Made by a program: the position numbers and the translations under genes | Notes under the pieces: model-generated | Seen by the model: only the letters and a program-made list of their open reading frames with translations | What the model was told of the DNA's origin: nothing | Databases searched by the model: none | Assembly (NCBI RefSeq): GCF_001704415.2 | Contig: NC_030821.1 | Location: forward strand, 35,509,210-35,573,209 | Length of the DNA: 64,000 bases | Direction of reading: 5' to 3' | Source of the DNA: Capra hircus | Taxonomy: Eukaryota; Chordata; Mammalia; Artiodactyla; Bovidae | Shown: positions 9,881 through 21,594 of the stretch, in pieces | Position numbering within the stretch: the first letter of the stretch is position 1 | Layout of the letters: every line of letters begins with the position of its first letter

Positions 9881-10904
9881 AAGTCCTACTTTTTTCCATA
9901 TCATCTAATGTCCCCAGTAATAAGACTATGCAGTTTACCTATCTCAGGAATATTGCATGTTAGAGGAAAAGAATACCAAGGAAGAAAGAGACTGTGTGGC
10001 CAACACTGTGGCTACTTACAATCCCTCCTCTTTAATATGCACTTCAACCATCCTCCTGTTTGGAGAGGCTGGTGAAGAACAAGGCTGAAGTCTTTCTCTG
10101 TATTCTGATGTACTCAATCTGGGTAGAACACTTGTTGAACTTTGATGACTAATATTTTCTCTCAAGTAACATCAGCAACAACCATCCTAAATCGTATTGA
10201 TTGTGGTGGTTTTCAACCTGTTTTATGAAACATACTAAGAGTTTCCATGAAAGAAAGTGTAAGCCTGGTGACATGCTGCATATAGACCCTGGTCCATACA
10301 GTCTTGTCCAAGGGATAGAGTTCTGACAATATGACATTCATTTGTCATAGTGTTCTAAGAACATCAGCTCTACACTGAGTTTCTCCTTTCTCTAACATAA
10401 ACAAGTGGGCCAGGGACATACTAACACTGGTGTCCATGCCAGGCATTAATTCCTTGTGATCCATAAGCAAATCTTTATAATGCTAAAGCAGTAATATTAT
10501 AGGGAGCTAGAGAGTTATTTCTTTTTCACAGTCTCCACTATATCTCCATTCCACATTTCCCCAAAACAGGACTATCTTCTCAAGTCTCACTGGTAGAAAT
10601 GGGTCCTCTAACCTGTAGCAGAGTAGCCCCTCTACTCACCCCCACCCCACCACAGGGCATCAGTATGAATCCATGGGTCTGGGTTCAGACACTCTGATGT
10701 TCCACATGTCCCTCAATCCTTTTGTTTTCCATGAAGTAAGGCTTTAAAAAAAACTCCTCAATCTCACATGAATCACCTCAGATAAATAGACCGCTAAAGG
10801 CTACTGCCCCCACCACTTCATACATATGCCTGGATAGCCTGAATTTGTTTTAAACTCACCTGAGACCTCCATCTCTCAATCTACACTGAGAAGCTCAGAC
10901 ACCA
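9881..10904. other. No recognised feature (about 1 kb)
   Basis: No repeat or exon recognised; C-rich patch at 10627-10650. Confidence 0.35.
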
Positions 10905-11030
10905 GGACTCTCCTGGTGGTCCAGTGGTTAAGACTCTGAACTCTCAATGCAGGGGATACAGATTAGATCCCTGGTCAGGGAACTAAGATTCCACATGCTG
11001 CACTGCACAGTAAAAAAAAAAAAAAAAAAA
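10905..11030 (+). mobile_element. CHR SINE with poly-A tail
   Basis: tRNA-Glu-derived head CTCCTGGTGGTCCAGTGGTT, then TTAGATCCCTGGTCAGGGAA, CTAAGATTCCACATGCTGCA and an A tract at 11012-11030. This is the short CHR-type SINE, distinct from Bov-tA in the body. Confidence 0.85.
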
Positions 11031-12320
11031 GTACAGATATTGGCTAACAGAACTCAGTGTCAAAAGTCTTCCCACTCCTTTTTTTAATCACTAAAATACC
11101 TAAATATATGAAATTACTTAACATGTGATATATAAAATTTTAAAGTATCTAAGATCTAAAAACTAAATCTAAAATTAAAACAACCATTTTTTTTAAATCC
11201 CCAAGAATCCATCTTTGAATACCTTAATCTGCTTTCTTTCTCTCTTTGCTCTACATGTAACAATGCCCCACTTCCCAAACATACAGATGTGACTTTCATA
11301 ACAACTAACTGTCCCTTCTCAAGAATCTTACTAGTGTAGTGTTTGGTCTCAAATCCCTTAATAGTCTCCTGGTGGCTTTCAGAAGTATTATGCAGACAAC
11401 GTCTGCATTTTCATTCCTGCTTTGATGCTGTTTGGTTATGTCTTGGGGACTGACACGTTTCATTGATCATACAGCAAAGAGAAAAACATAGTCTTTTAGT
11501 TTAAACATGAGCGGCTGTGTCATACACCCTTGTGTTTTGGGAAATCCATCATTAGAAAAAGAGAGAGACCTCAACAGAGTTTAAGGCCTTTATCTTGTTG
11601 TGTAGCATAGAAATCCTTGGACTAAATTAGCTGTGTAGCATTAGGTTTATGCTGCCATGATCTCATTATCTCCAGGTCCTCATTAAAAGCAGGGTATAGT
11701 TATTACTATCCTAATTTCCAAGTGTCTCCCAACACACACATATACACACAAAACCTGGGCTGAAAATGAAAAGGATAATCTCATTCACATACACATGAAG
11801 AGGTTAATCACTTTGGTTCATTATTTATAAATAATTTGCAACAACCTCCAGAGATTTTTTATTAACTTGAAATGCTCCTACAAACCTATGTGGACTCTGC
11901 ATACCTAAAATCATGGCTTCCTATTGTCTCTCCCTGGATTATATAGGGAGAAAATTAAAATATATACTCATGGATTATCTGGAGAAGTACAGAATTGTAA
12001 TGATCATGGATTGACTTTAGTGATTTAGAACAGTACAGAAACAACACAAAGACCAACAAAAACAGAGAATCTCCTCAAAGCTGGAATGTTATGAACAGTG
12101 TCTCATCATCTTCAGATCCTGACCACGTTTTTGTGTGCATATGTATATGGTAAACATTATTGAGTATTAAAAATCTTCACAGACCTAGAAGTACAATAGT
12201 GAAAAAGGTGTGATCTTTCCTCCAAAAAACTCAAAGACTACCGGGAGATACTGATTCATAAAGAGGTGATAACTGTCTAATAATATAAGGGATATATATA
12301 ATATAGATATAAGGCATAAT
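11031..12320. other. No recognised feature (about 1.3 kb)
   Basis: AT-rich sequence with a short CA-rich patch (11734-11750) and TA-rich patches near 12293. No element recognised. Confidence 0.35.
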
Positions 12321-12425
12321 GGGAAAAGTGAAAGTGTTAGTTGCTCACTGTTGTCTGACTCTTTGCACCCCATGGACTGTAGCCCGCGAGGCTCCTCTGT
12401 CCGTGGAATTCTCCAGGTAAGAATA
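12321..12425 (-). mobile_element. Bov-A/Bov-tA SINE fragment
   Basis: Antisense Bov-A body from AAGTGAAAGTGTTAGTTGCT to GGAATTCTCCAGGTAAGAAT. The tRNA part is missing. Confidence 0.88.
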
Positions 12426-13195
12426 ATGTAGTGTTTCACAATGGGAAATCACCAAATTAATAGTTCAAAGGAGGAAATTCTTAGGATCCACTCCAGAAAT
12501 GCTACTGCAGCATGTGATCACATTCAGGATCCTGGCCTCAGGAGGAGAAAACTTATTTCTTTTCCTCTTGAAGAGGAGGTTTTGTTTACTTCCAATAAGG
12601 GAAGTATATGAGAACGAGCACTTAGCCCTCTTACTCCACTGACTACTGCCTTACTCTCTTCCCCAAACAAAGAGAGTATCCAGGCCAGGTAGTCAGTTGC
12701 CATTCATTAAGCCCTCTCAATGTGGTCTCTCGCTCCCTCCACATCTGGGCTCTTAGGCAGAAAGCGTTTTTCTTCTCTGCTTCTTGTCTCGGCATGGGAA
12801 GGGCTTCCCCCACCACACTGGAATCTTTCTTTCCCACTCTCCCTGTCTCCTCTCCCTCCTTCCTCCATCCCCATTTCCATCTTGTACCAGTCGCCAAGTG
12901 TGTGAATCAGGCCCAATGTTCTAAGTGGACAAGCTTCTCTAACCAGGTTACCAGGAGCTCTGAATTGTAGGAGATGACTGATTCTTGAATAACTTCATTA
13001 AGAAGACACTCTGGTCCTATTTGGTGATCCCTAAATCTCTTCTCTATAGCTTAGTACACAGAACAGAGGAAGGAAGTATCCCAGCCTCTCCATTTTGAAC
13101 CTCTCACATTGGCTCACCAGGTCAGCCCTCTCTCCCAAGTCTTCCTGGACATCTTAATTATCTTTAATCACTCTGGAATTTAACTACTGCCAACA
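12426..13195. other. No recognised feature; pyrimidine-rich
   Basis: Pyrimidine-rich on the + strand at 12720-12880, which opens long frames on both strands without any recognisable domain. No exon supported. Confidence 0.35.
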
Positions 13196-13735
13196 TCTCT
13201 CATCCATCCATTCAACTGACACTTGAATATTCACTTAGTGTCCAGCTCTGTAAAACATGCTAACAATTTAGCAGTGAACAAAACAGATATGGTCTCTGTC
13301 CTTACAAATTCATACCTTAGTTTGGCCAACAGATAGTAAATACATAATTACATGGAAAATGAATCACTTTTGATAGTTTCTGTGAAAGAAAAGTTGTGTG
13401 AGCAGGACATCATGAACAGGACAATTTTAACCTGTTCAATGGGATGAGGGAAGGCTTCCTTTGGAAAAAATGGCACTTAGAGTGAGATAGGCATTACCCA
13501 AGCAGAGAGCAGGGGAAAGAAAGACCTTGAGTTTGGAGAGAATTTGAATGAGAGAGAAACAAGAGTTGAGGCTGGAGAGCTAGAGGACCTTGTGGATCTT
13601 TAGAACTTCATCTTGAAAGCTACAGAAAATCCTTGAAGAATTTTAAGCAGGAGAGGGACACGATCAGCTCTGTGTTTACGAAGCTCACCGTAGCTGCCAT
13701 GGGATGAGGAGATTGCAGAGAGACTACTGAGAGAC
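13196..13735 (-). mobile_element. L2 LINE 3' region
   Basis: Long antisense L2: CACTTAGTGTCCAGCTCTGT, GCAGTGAACAAAACAGATAT, TGGTCTCTGTCCTTACAAAT, then GGGAAGGCTTCCTTTGG, ATTTTAAGCAGGAGAGGGAC and GCTCACCGTAGCTGCC. These follow L2 consensus order over more than 500 bp. Confidence 0.75.
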
Positions 13736-14095
13736 CGGTTCAGAGGCCACTGACCGCCCTACTGTAGGAGCAGCGAGCATGGAGAAAAGGAGATGGCTTC
13801 AAGACACAGCCTAGAGACCGTCAACAAAGCTAAGCAAGTGAAGAGACACGGAGGACGAGGAAAAGGAGACCGACAAAGACAATCCCCAAACTTCTGACTT
13901 GAGCAGCAGCGTGGATGGAGGCGTGCTCTTTAGAAATGGGAAACGCTGCTGAAGGAGCACATTCAGGACCCCTGAAGAGGGTCAGGAGCCTCCTTCTAGA
14001 TGAGCTGAGTTTTGGGTGCCAGCCACAGGAGCTGTCAGCAGAAGTCTGAGATAAAGATGAATGAGATGAAGATAGAAAATTTGAATTTATCAACA
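13736..14095. other. No recognised feature; may be L2 continuation
   Basis: Purine-rich sequence after the L2. Nothing firm. Confidence 0.3.
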
Positions 14096-14312
14096 TGGAA
14101 TCCCAAGTGGCCCAGTGGTAAAGAATCTGCCTGCAATGCAGGAGACGTGGGTTTGATCGATCCCTGGGTCAGGAAGATCCATTGGAGAAGAAAATGGCAA
14201 CCCACTACAGTACTCTTGCCTGGGAAATCCCATGGACAGAACAGTCTGGCAGGCTGTAGTCCACGGGGTTGTAAGAGTCGGACATGACTGAGTGACTGAC
14301 TGAGTGACTGTA
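14096..14312 (+). mobile_element. Bov-tA SINE
   Basis: Starts AATCCCAAGTGGCCCAGTGG, B box region GGTTTGATCGATCCCTGG carries a 4-bp GATC duplication, and ends with a repeated GACTGAGTGACTG tail. Confidence 0.92.
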
Positions 14313-15395
14313 AGGTGATATTTAAAGACCTGTGAGTGAGGACATCTCAAGGGAGAGCGAAAATGGAGAAGAGACTGAAGGAGTGAGATGTGGTTACCAA
14401 CAGAATTAACTATTATTAACTGTCACTGGGGAGGGCTTGGTTTTGAGTTTCTAAAGAATAATGGGCAGATGTTCTTTCCATTAAAATGATGAGATTAGGA
14501 TGGGGGTGGGGAAGGGAGGATGTGCATGACTTGGTCACCTCAGCAGCTACCAACTGAAATTCACAAAAGTACAGCACTCTGGGATGTAAGGAGCCTTGCT
14601 AAATGTGAGTAGAGAAATAACTCTGTTGGGTGTGTGTTATTTACTTCTGGGAATTAGGTTTTTCTCCCCATGAGTGTCCCCTGTTAACCAAGTGAAATCT
14701 TCATGCAAGGAGCCAGAGAGTAGTGATCAAATCCTACAATTCAGAAGCTTTAGGAAATTCAACAGTTCATCACAAAAGGAAGAGTCAAATTCCAAGCAGT
14801 ATACCAGTCCTGAGGTTGGTTTTTAGGCAACAATTGAAGTCTTTATTTCAAAAACCTTCGAGTCTATGACATTTTCTGAAACTTTTCAGAAATCTGACCA
14901 AGGTAACTCAAAACTTCACATCAAGAGCCAGTGGGTCTTTGTCATTCAGCTTATTTCAATTATGCCAACTTTAATATGTACCTATTCCTGTTTTCATTTT
15001 TTTTTCTTTTTTTCCTCTATGACTCTTATAAATGATGTCCAACTCACCACAGGTCAAGCACAAGGAAAAGAGGTCTCAGTGTGAGAAGAAATATGTGACA
15101 GGTGGTGAAGCAGGGCTCCAGCAAGGGGATAAAATAGAATAAGACTAATTTCAACTTTTCCCACAGTGCTTAGAAAACATCACCTTGTAAGCCAAATTCG
15201 GGTATAATCATGGAAAGCATAGTTCATAGCACACAATATACCTAAAAATCAATTCACTGTAAGTTACAGGACAACCATCCATCTCCCATTTACTCTTTAC
15301 TTTTATTTTTAATGACCCCAAAGAACCAGAGTTGGTAGAAAAATACACCCAGCTTTTTGCTGTCCATGGGGGCTAATGTTAAGACATATTCTATA
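14313..15395. other. No recognised feature (about 1.1 kb)
   Basis: No repeat recognised; T-rich run at about 14997-15016. Confidence 0.35.
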
Positions 15396-15590
15396 CCAGT
15401 GATTCTAAAGTTTAATATACAGAAGAATCACCTGGAGCATTTGTTAAAATACCTTCATGGGCTTCATCCCTGGAGATTCTAATATGGTAGATCAGCATGG
15501 AGCCTGCGAACTTGTACTTCTAGCATGTTCACAGCTGATGCCAATACTGCTGCACCTGGGTCGATATTTTGAGAACCACTTTTTACCCAA
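15396..15590. mobile_element. MER5A-type hAT-Charlie MITE
   Basis: Opens CCAGTGATTCTAAAGTTTAA, contains GAAGAATCACCTGGAGCATT and closes TTTTGAGAACCACTT. This is the MER5A pattern with short terminal inverted repeats (cagtggttct...agaaccactg). About 190 bp, close to full length. Confidence 0.8.
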
Positions 15591-15949
15591 CTTCCCAGAG
15601 GTATCAGTGAACTGAGTCCCAGACGCTCACAATGGTAACCTGCTCAATCAAGCACTTGTTCTTGACTTCTTTTCCTTCTCTGTTAGATGTACCTATTTCT
15701 CTATCTATGTTTTCAGGCATCATCTCCATGATAAATTGCTTGTACTCAAATCCTAGGCTCAGCATCTGCTTCTGGGTCTAATACAAACAAAGACAAAAGC
15801 AGAGTCATAGGTCAAATAGGCAGAAAGAAAAAGAATCAGAATCTTCTCATCAGGATGGCTACCTCTGCTGCTGACTCAGGGGTCCTGAAACATTCTGGAG
15901 GGTGGGGGAGGTGGTGCATTGCCTTTGCACACCTTACTCCAGAAAACTG
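15591..15949. other. No recognised feature
   Basis: Unassigned sequence up to the L1 3' end. Confidence 0.35.
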
Positions 15950-16203
15950 AGAAACTAGCAGTGACATATGTACACTACCGTGTGTAAAATACACAGCTAG
16001 TAGGAAGCTGCTGTATAACATAGAGAAGCCAGCCTGGCCCTCTGTGATGGCCTAGAGGGGTATGATGGGACGGAAAGGGTGGGGAGGCTCACGAGGCAGA
16101 GGTATATGTATACTTATGGCTGACTCACATTGTTGTACAGCAGAAACCAACACAACATTAAAAAGCTTTTATCCTCCAATTACAAAATAAATAAATAAAA
16201 TAA
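15950..16203 (+). mobile_element. Cetartiodactyl L1 3' end
   Basis: L1 3' UTR: CTACCGTGTGTAAAATACAC, AGCTAGTAGGAAGCTGCTGT, TGATGGCCTAGAGGGG, TTGTACAGCAGAAACCAACA and TTTTATCCTCCAATTAC, ending in an (AAAT)n tail. 5'-truncated, as most L1 copies are. Confidence 0.85.
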
Positions 16204-16289
16204 AGTCTCAGAATAAAGTGTAAGATGGATCCAGTCTTGGGCACCTGCCTGCCTGGATAATGTCCAAGTCTAAAACCTTGAAATAACCT

Positions 16290-16875
16290 TAGGTTCCCCA
16301 CACACCATTTACCTTCCTCATCCAATTAACCGTCAGCTTCTTGCCCTTTCCAACCTCATTTCGAAGATGTCTCCTCATCCATGTCACCTAGGTCCAGGTC
16401 AGACTTTCATTCATTTCCATCTTAACAGACAAGGGTCACGTGACTGCTCCTCTTGTGCTTGGTCAGCTTCCTCTTCTTTACATCCTCGCTATCTGAAAGG
16501 CAGTGAGTCTTTCAGAGATCTGGGGATGGTTGTTCCAACAGAGGGAACAGCAAGACTGAAATCACCTTCTTGTCCTGCACACTCTGCCCAGCTTTGAGGT
16601 CTAGCACCACCTTGGGAAGCCCCTTATTGATGCTAGAGTGAGCTTTATAGAATAAAATTATGACCATCCTTTAAATCCTTCAAATGGTTCTTCAGGTAAA
16701 GGTCAAGGTCAAAGAAGGCTTTCTATGATCAAGTTCCTGGTTACTTCCCCAGCCTAATTTCTTCTTTCTTCAAAACATACGTTCTACGCTTAAGCCATAT
16801 CAATTTGCTTTCATTTCCTTAAACAGATGTTCTCTTTCACCCTTATGCTTCAGACCACATGCCTGGAATTCATTT
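16290..16875 (+). mobile_element. L2 LINE ORF2/3' mosaic
   Basis: CTCATCCATGTCACC-type and TTTAAATCCTTCAAATGGTT blocks are the L2 'aaaatccttcaatggcttcc' region in sense direction. It is interrupted at about 16498-16562 by an L2 piece in the opposite direction that belongs to a local duplication. Confidence 0.5.
16498..16602 (+). repeat. 105-bp local duplication, copy A
   Basis: Shares about 105 bp with 17217-17321 at roughly 85% identity by eye, starting AGGCAGTGAGTCTTTCAGAG in both copies. The unit joins an antisense L2 piece to a sense L2 piece; flanks differ. Confidence 0.75.
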
Positions 16876-17275
16876 ATTTAACAAATATTTCTTAAACTCC
16901 AGCCCTGTGCCCTGCACTGTTCCAGAATTTAGAGAGTAGTTACATAGCTGTGAATGAACTTTAGAAATATTCCCTCCTCCTGGAGCCTACCTTCCAGCAG
17001 ACAATAAGCAAAATGTCAGAAGGTGACATACTTGCAGGAGAAACATAAAGCACGGAGATAGGTTGTGAAAGAATGAAAAGTTCAGTTTTACACAGGAGGT
17101 GGGTTCAGTTCAGTCGTTCAGTCATGTCCGACTCTTTGCAACCCCATGGACTGCAGGATGTGGGAAGAACGACTTAATGAGAAAGAAGCAAATTTGAGCA
17201 AAGTCCCACTGGAGGGAGGCAGTGAGTCTTTCAGAGATCTGAGGATGGTTGGTTCAGCAGAGAGAACAGCAAGGC
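16876..17275 (-). mobile_element. L2 LINE 3' region split by BovB scrap
   Basis: Antisense L2 3' end from ATTTATTTAACAAATATTTC through CCCTGCACTGTTCCAGAA and TGGAGCCTACCTTCCAG to AGCAAATTTGAGCAAAG. A 55-bp BovB 3' scrap lies at 17104-17158. Confidence 0.7.
17104..17158 (-). mobile_element. BovB 3'-terminal scrap (55 bp)
   Basis: TTCAGTTCAGTCGTTCAGTC and GACTCTTTGCAACCCCATGG are the antisense BovB 3' end. Only the terminal part is present, inside an L2. Confidence 0.8.
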
Positions 17276-17321
17276 TGAAAACCCTCCCTTGTCTTGCCCA
17301 CTCTACCCAGCTTCTAGGTCT
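17217..17321 (+). repeat. 105-bp local duplication, copy B
   Basis: Partner of 16498-16602, same direction, 614 bp apart edge to edge. Its first two thirds are in register with the surrounding antisense L2, so this may be the source copy. Confidence 0.75.
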
Positions 17322-17440
17322 TCCTCCTTCAGGACCCCTACCGGCTTTCTTCTATTACAGAGAGCCTTCACTGATTCCCACTGTCCGCCCTCAATCAAGG
17401 ATCCGGTCTTGATGCTCTCAGAGCTTCCAAGCATATTACG
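17322..17440 (+). mobile_element. L2 LINE fragment
   Basis: CAGAGAGCCTTCACTGATTC matches the L2 'gtgaggccttccctgacc' region in sense direction. Confidence 0.5.
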
Positions 17441-17474
17441 ATGGCATTGAAATATTGGTGACAATACATTTCCA

Positions 17475-17705
17475 TTAACATGTGTAAAGTGCTCACTGTA
17501 CACCAGGCACTCTGCTGATATCGTTCTTGGATGATTTCCTTTCAATTCTCACCAACCCCATAAAAACATACGTATTTATATTACCTCATTTTACAAAGGA
17601 AAAAAAATGGATACAGAGAGGCTAATTAACTTCTTTCAAATCACCATGAATTCTATTAATAATCTTAACTCCGAGAACCCTTGCATAACAGAGACTCTAT
17701 GCCCC
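17475..17705 (-). mobile_element. MIR SINE
   Basis: TGTACACCAGGCACTCTGC, TATTACCTCATTTTACAAAG and ACAGAGAGGCTAATTAACTT in antisense MIR order. Confidence 0.8.
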
Positions 17706-18101
17706 TCATATTTGTATGCCCCATAACTGGTTGGCTCTAAAAAAATGGCTTCTATCTTGATGCTTTGAATAGATCTGCATACTTTGTTTTATAAAATGGA
17801 AACGTCCTCTGTATCTTACCAAGTCAGGCAGAAATGGCCAGATGAATTTGGTCACCTTTGGTGAGCACATTTTCTGAGAGTCTGACTCAAAAGGGAAATT
17901 CATGTGGTGACACTCTGGGATCACCTCTTAAAGAAAGGCTGGTAGCTTTCAGAGAATTTGCAATGCAAAGCTGGTTTGGTTGCCAATTGGGAGAGACCTC
18001 CTCGATGTACTAGGACTCAGACTAAGGAAACCAAAGGTAACCTCAATTATGAGTTCCAAGTGAAAAGTCATTTGGACAGATGTTCTGAATAGCAGATGTT
18101 G
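17706..18101. other. No recognised feature
   Basis: Unassigned sequence. Confidence 0.35.
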
Positions 18102-18337
18102 ATACATTATTGGGCTTCCCTGGTGGCTCAGACAATAAAGAATTCACCTGCAATGTGGGAGACCTGGGTTTGATCCCTGACTTGGGAAGATCCCCTGGAG
18201 GAAGGCAAGGCAAGCCGCTCCAATACTCTTGCCTGGAGAATCCCCACAGACAAAGGAGCCTGGCGGGCTTTAGTCCAGGGAGTCGCAAAGATTTGGACAC
18301 GACTGAACGACTAAGCACAGCACAGCAATACATTATT
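18102..18337 (+). mobile_element. Bov-tA SINE with target-site duplication
   Basis: GGGCTTCCCTGGTGGCTCAG head, GGTTTGATCCC B box and an AGCACAGCACAGCA tail. Flanked by perfect 10-bp ATACATTATT (18102-18111 and 18328-18337). Confidence 0.95.
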
Positions 18338-18366
18338 AAGCTACTTCTCATATTCTATATTCCCAC

Positions 18367-18584
18367 TGCTGCTAAGTTGCTTTAGTTGTGTCCAACTCTT
18401 TGTGACCCTGTGGAATATTACCCACCAGGCTCCTCTGTCCATGCGACTCCCCAGGCAAGAATACTACAGTGGATTGCCATGCTCTCCTCCAGGGGAACTT
18501 CCTGACCGAGGATCAAACCTGTATCTCTTACATCTTCTGCATTGGTAGGCAGGTTCTTTACCGCGAGCGCCACCTGGCAAGCCC
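18367..18584 (-). mobile_element. Bov-tA SINE
   Basis: Antisense Bov-tA from CTGCTAAGTTGCTTTAGTTG to GCGCCACCTGGCAAGCCCC, with an extra segment (ATCTCTTACATCTTCTGCAT) in the tRNA-side region typical of one Bov-tA subfamily. Confidence 0.92.
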
Positions 18585-18769
18585 CATACATTGCTCTTCA
18601 TGTGATAAGCAGATCTCCAGATGAGCAGCTCCAAGGAGTTATTTATATACTAATAAACAGTTCTCCCAAGCCAACCCAGGTAGGCTCCATGTGTCTCGTA
18701 TTTCTAAAGTTCTGCCAACCACCCTTGCCATTCTTCAGCTCCAGAATTGTTCTAAATGTCTCTCCAGCC
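18585..18769. other. No recognised feature
   Basis: Short unassigned gap. Confidence 0.35.
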
Positions 18770-18985
18770 CACAGTTTTTCAATCGAGGGTAATTTTGCTC
18801 CTTAGGGGACATTTGGCAATGTCAAAGACATTTTTGAGTTCTGATGACTGATGGAGGTGGGGTACCATCGGTATATAGTGGGTAGAGGCAAGGTTTCTGC
18901 TAAAAATACCACAATGCATAGGACAGCCCCTTAATGAAATTATCCAGTCCCAAATGTTAAGAATGCCACAGTCCAATCTTGTTGC
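18770..18985 (+). mobile_element. hAT-Charlie MITE, MER20-like
   Basis: GGGGACATTTGGCAATGTCA, GTGGGTAGAGGCAAGGTTTC and CACAATGCATAGGACAGCCC are the diagnostic blocks. I associate this pattern with MER20 but am not certain of the name. Confidence 0.65.
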
Positions 18986-19164
18986 CATATACAAACCTAG
19001 TGTCCCTCTTTGATTTGTATCTAATATGTCAGGAATCCAATGATACATCAAGCATGGTCCTTGTGGTTTACTGTGGAGAATCTTTATTGCATTAAAAAAA
19101 AATCCCTGATATCATATTGGGATGAATCATTGGAACAAAAATGCCCTCCAAGCCCATCCATGAG

Positions 19165-19432
19165 AGGAACACTTACTCCTCTTTAAAGCTCCAAAGTATC
19201 ACTTCCAATATGACGACTTCCCTGACACCGGATAGGTAGAACTGACTACCCTTTCCTCTGCACCCCGAACATAACTTGCACCTGTTAGTTACATGCCTGT
19301 GTCCTTTACAACATCACCATTAGCTCCTCACTGGAGCACAGAGACCACATCAAATGTTTAAATACCCAAGCCCCCAGTACAGCACCTGGTCCTTAGCAGG
19401 TACTCAGCACAAGTGTTTGAAATGAAACATTT
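19165..19432 (+). mobile_element. L2 LINE 3' end
   Basis: GACGACTTCCCTGACACC, CTGGAGCACAGAGACCACAT and CAGCACCTGGTCCTTAGCAG follow the sense L2 3' end. Confidence 0.65.
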
Positions 19433-20553
19433 CCCTGTTTCAAGGGAAAGGTCCCAGTGATTGTTTCACATTCAGCTACTCCAACTTGCACTGTGAATGT
19501 GACTTCTCCAGTTTGCAAATAGGACAGAAACCAAGCAAACCACATAGTCCATTCCTCTGCCCTCAGCCTCACAGCACAACAACAAGGTTCAAATTCAGGA
19601 GCCATACTCCCATGTCCTCAAAACAGCATTATGAAGTCTGGGAATGGTGGAAAAGGATGATAAAAATAGGCTGCTTAAAAATCAAGCACTTTTGCACAGA
19701 AAAAGGAGATGCAAACAGCCTCTGGCACCTTCCTGTGAGTAACAGAAGTTTCTATTTTAAAAGAAAGGCAGTCAAATAAGAAGCAACTTTATCACAATGC
19801 CGCTTCCCCAGATTTCTTGGCCAAGGCAATGCATCAGCCTGTATCAGGCTCTTGGCATTCCATGATGGATCTGGCTCCAGTGATGATTCATAGTGGCCAT
19901 GTGAGGAACGAAGGATTTCACAGGAACTCAACCCATTTTGTTTTTTAATGCAGTCCAATAAAAGGCCCAGCTCTGTCAGTCATTCATACAGCACTCAACT
20001 TCCCTCCCCGGTAAATAACAAGGTAAGTGATGAGCCTCGCCAAAGGCATGGGCTTCCAGTCTGCTCTCAAGTAGCTAAGGATGTTCAAACCTCCCCAAAG
20101 TTTCATGAACTCAGTAAAGAAGCTGGGTCCTCGTCTTTGTCCTCCTCCTTAAACTTTCTTTGGCTTTGAATCATCTGGGTAGGTTCTGAATGACCTTCGT
20201 GTTGAGGAATTAAAAAATAATTCCCCTTACATCATTCTGACTTCCACATATTACAAGGCTGAGATGCCAAAATGTTTATGTTTTCATTAAGTTAGGTTTT
20301 TATCACTGTCTGCTCTTGACAGGATCTGATAAACAATGCTAACCATTTAAGAAAAAAACAGAGCAGAGTTCATCTGAAGGAAACAGAAGGGGTAAGTGTT
20401 ACTTGTAGCCTGAATGAAGTCAATTATCATTCTTGGGGCAAAATGTTGGCTTCAAAGTTTTCCTGAAGCTAAGCCAGAAAACGGAACAGATTGCAAGTGT
20501 GTGCAAGTCAGCGCTGAGGAATTCAAATATTGAGAAGCTGGGAGGAGGGTTTT
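19433..20553. other. No recognised feature (about 1.1 kb)
   Basis: No interspersed repeat recognised with confidence. Short open frames on both strands lack any known domain. Confidence 0.35.
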
Positions 20554-20720
20554 AGCATCTCTTTCCTTTTTATTTTTTTTAAATAGTCTTATTTTTTGGT
20601 CACATCACGTAGCATGTGGAATCTCAGTTCTCCAGCCAGAGATTGAGCTCACATCTCCTACATTGGAAGCACGGAGTCTTAACCACTAGACCACCAGGAA
20701 AGTCTCAGCATCTCTTTCCT
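20554..20720 (-). mobile_element. CHR SINE with 14-bp duplication
   Basis: Antisense CHR from TTTTTATTTTTTTTAAATAG to ACCACTAGACCACCAGGAAA. A perfect 14-bp duplication AGCATCTCTTTCCT (20554-20567 and 20707-20720) fixes both edges. Confidence 0.94.
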
Positions 20721-21084
20721 GAGAGAGCTTCATGGGCAGGGAGAGGACTCCCCCATCCAGCCTGGGACTGGGCGGGCCCACAGGCACCAAGCTTCGGGGG
20801 CTGACCGGATGAAGTCATACCTGGGACTTTGCTGATGATGGTGGGTGATGCCAAACACCTCTGAATGTCTATCCATGTGATCAAGGGCACAGAGTCAAGA
20901 GAGTAATACTAGAACCCAAAACTCAGGGTTTCTCAGCAGGATGAGCAGAGCACTCTTTAAGTCCATTTTGTTTGATTTCCAAAAGCAGTCCCATCACAGG
21001 ATTTCTCAAATTCAGATAATTCCCTTAAACAGTGATGTCCTAGTTGCTATTACCAATAGCTGCCACTTACAAAACATTTCTCAT
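20721..21084. other. No recognised feature
   Basis: Unassigned; GC-richer patch at about 20740-20810. Confidence 0.35.
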
Positions 21085-21551
21085 AGTTCAGTTCAGTCGC
21101 TCAGTCATGTCCAACTCTTTGCGACCCCATGAACCACAGCACACCAGGCCTCCCTGTCCATCACCATCTCCCAGAGTCCACCCAAACCCATGTCCATTGA
21201 GTTGGTAATGCCACCCAACCATCTCATCCTCTGTCATCCCCTTCTCCTCCTGCCTCAATCTTTCCCAGCATCAGGGTTTTTTTCAAATGAGTCAGTTCTT
21301 CTCATCAGGTGGCCAAAGTATTGGAGTTTCAGCGTCAACCTCAGTCCTACCAATGAACACCCAGAACTGATCTCCTTCAGAATGGACTGGTTGGATCTCC
21401 TTGCAGTCCAAGGGACTCTCAAGAGTCTTCTCCAACACCACAGTTCAAAAGCATCAATTCTTCGGTGCTCAGCTTTCTTCACAGTCCCACTCTCGCATCC
21501 ATACATGACCACTGGAACAACCATAGCCTTGACTAGATGGACCTTTGTTGA
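21085..21551 (-). mobile_element. BovB LINE 3' end
   Basis: 5'-truncated BovB, tail at AGTTCAGTTCAGTCGCTCAG. The minus strand encodes KAMVVPVVMYGCES, LLRVPWTARRSNQSILK and LKLQYFGHLMRR, with a frame break near a T run at 21277-21282. Confidence 0.93.
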
Positions 21552-21594
21552 CATAAGTCAGATGTTGTACTAAATTAATACTGATATTAGAAAT

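Noticed and set aside
12643..12970. Overlapping open frames on both strands
   Set aside because: Arise from pyrimidine-rich composition at 12720-12880, which lacks stops in several frames. No domain.
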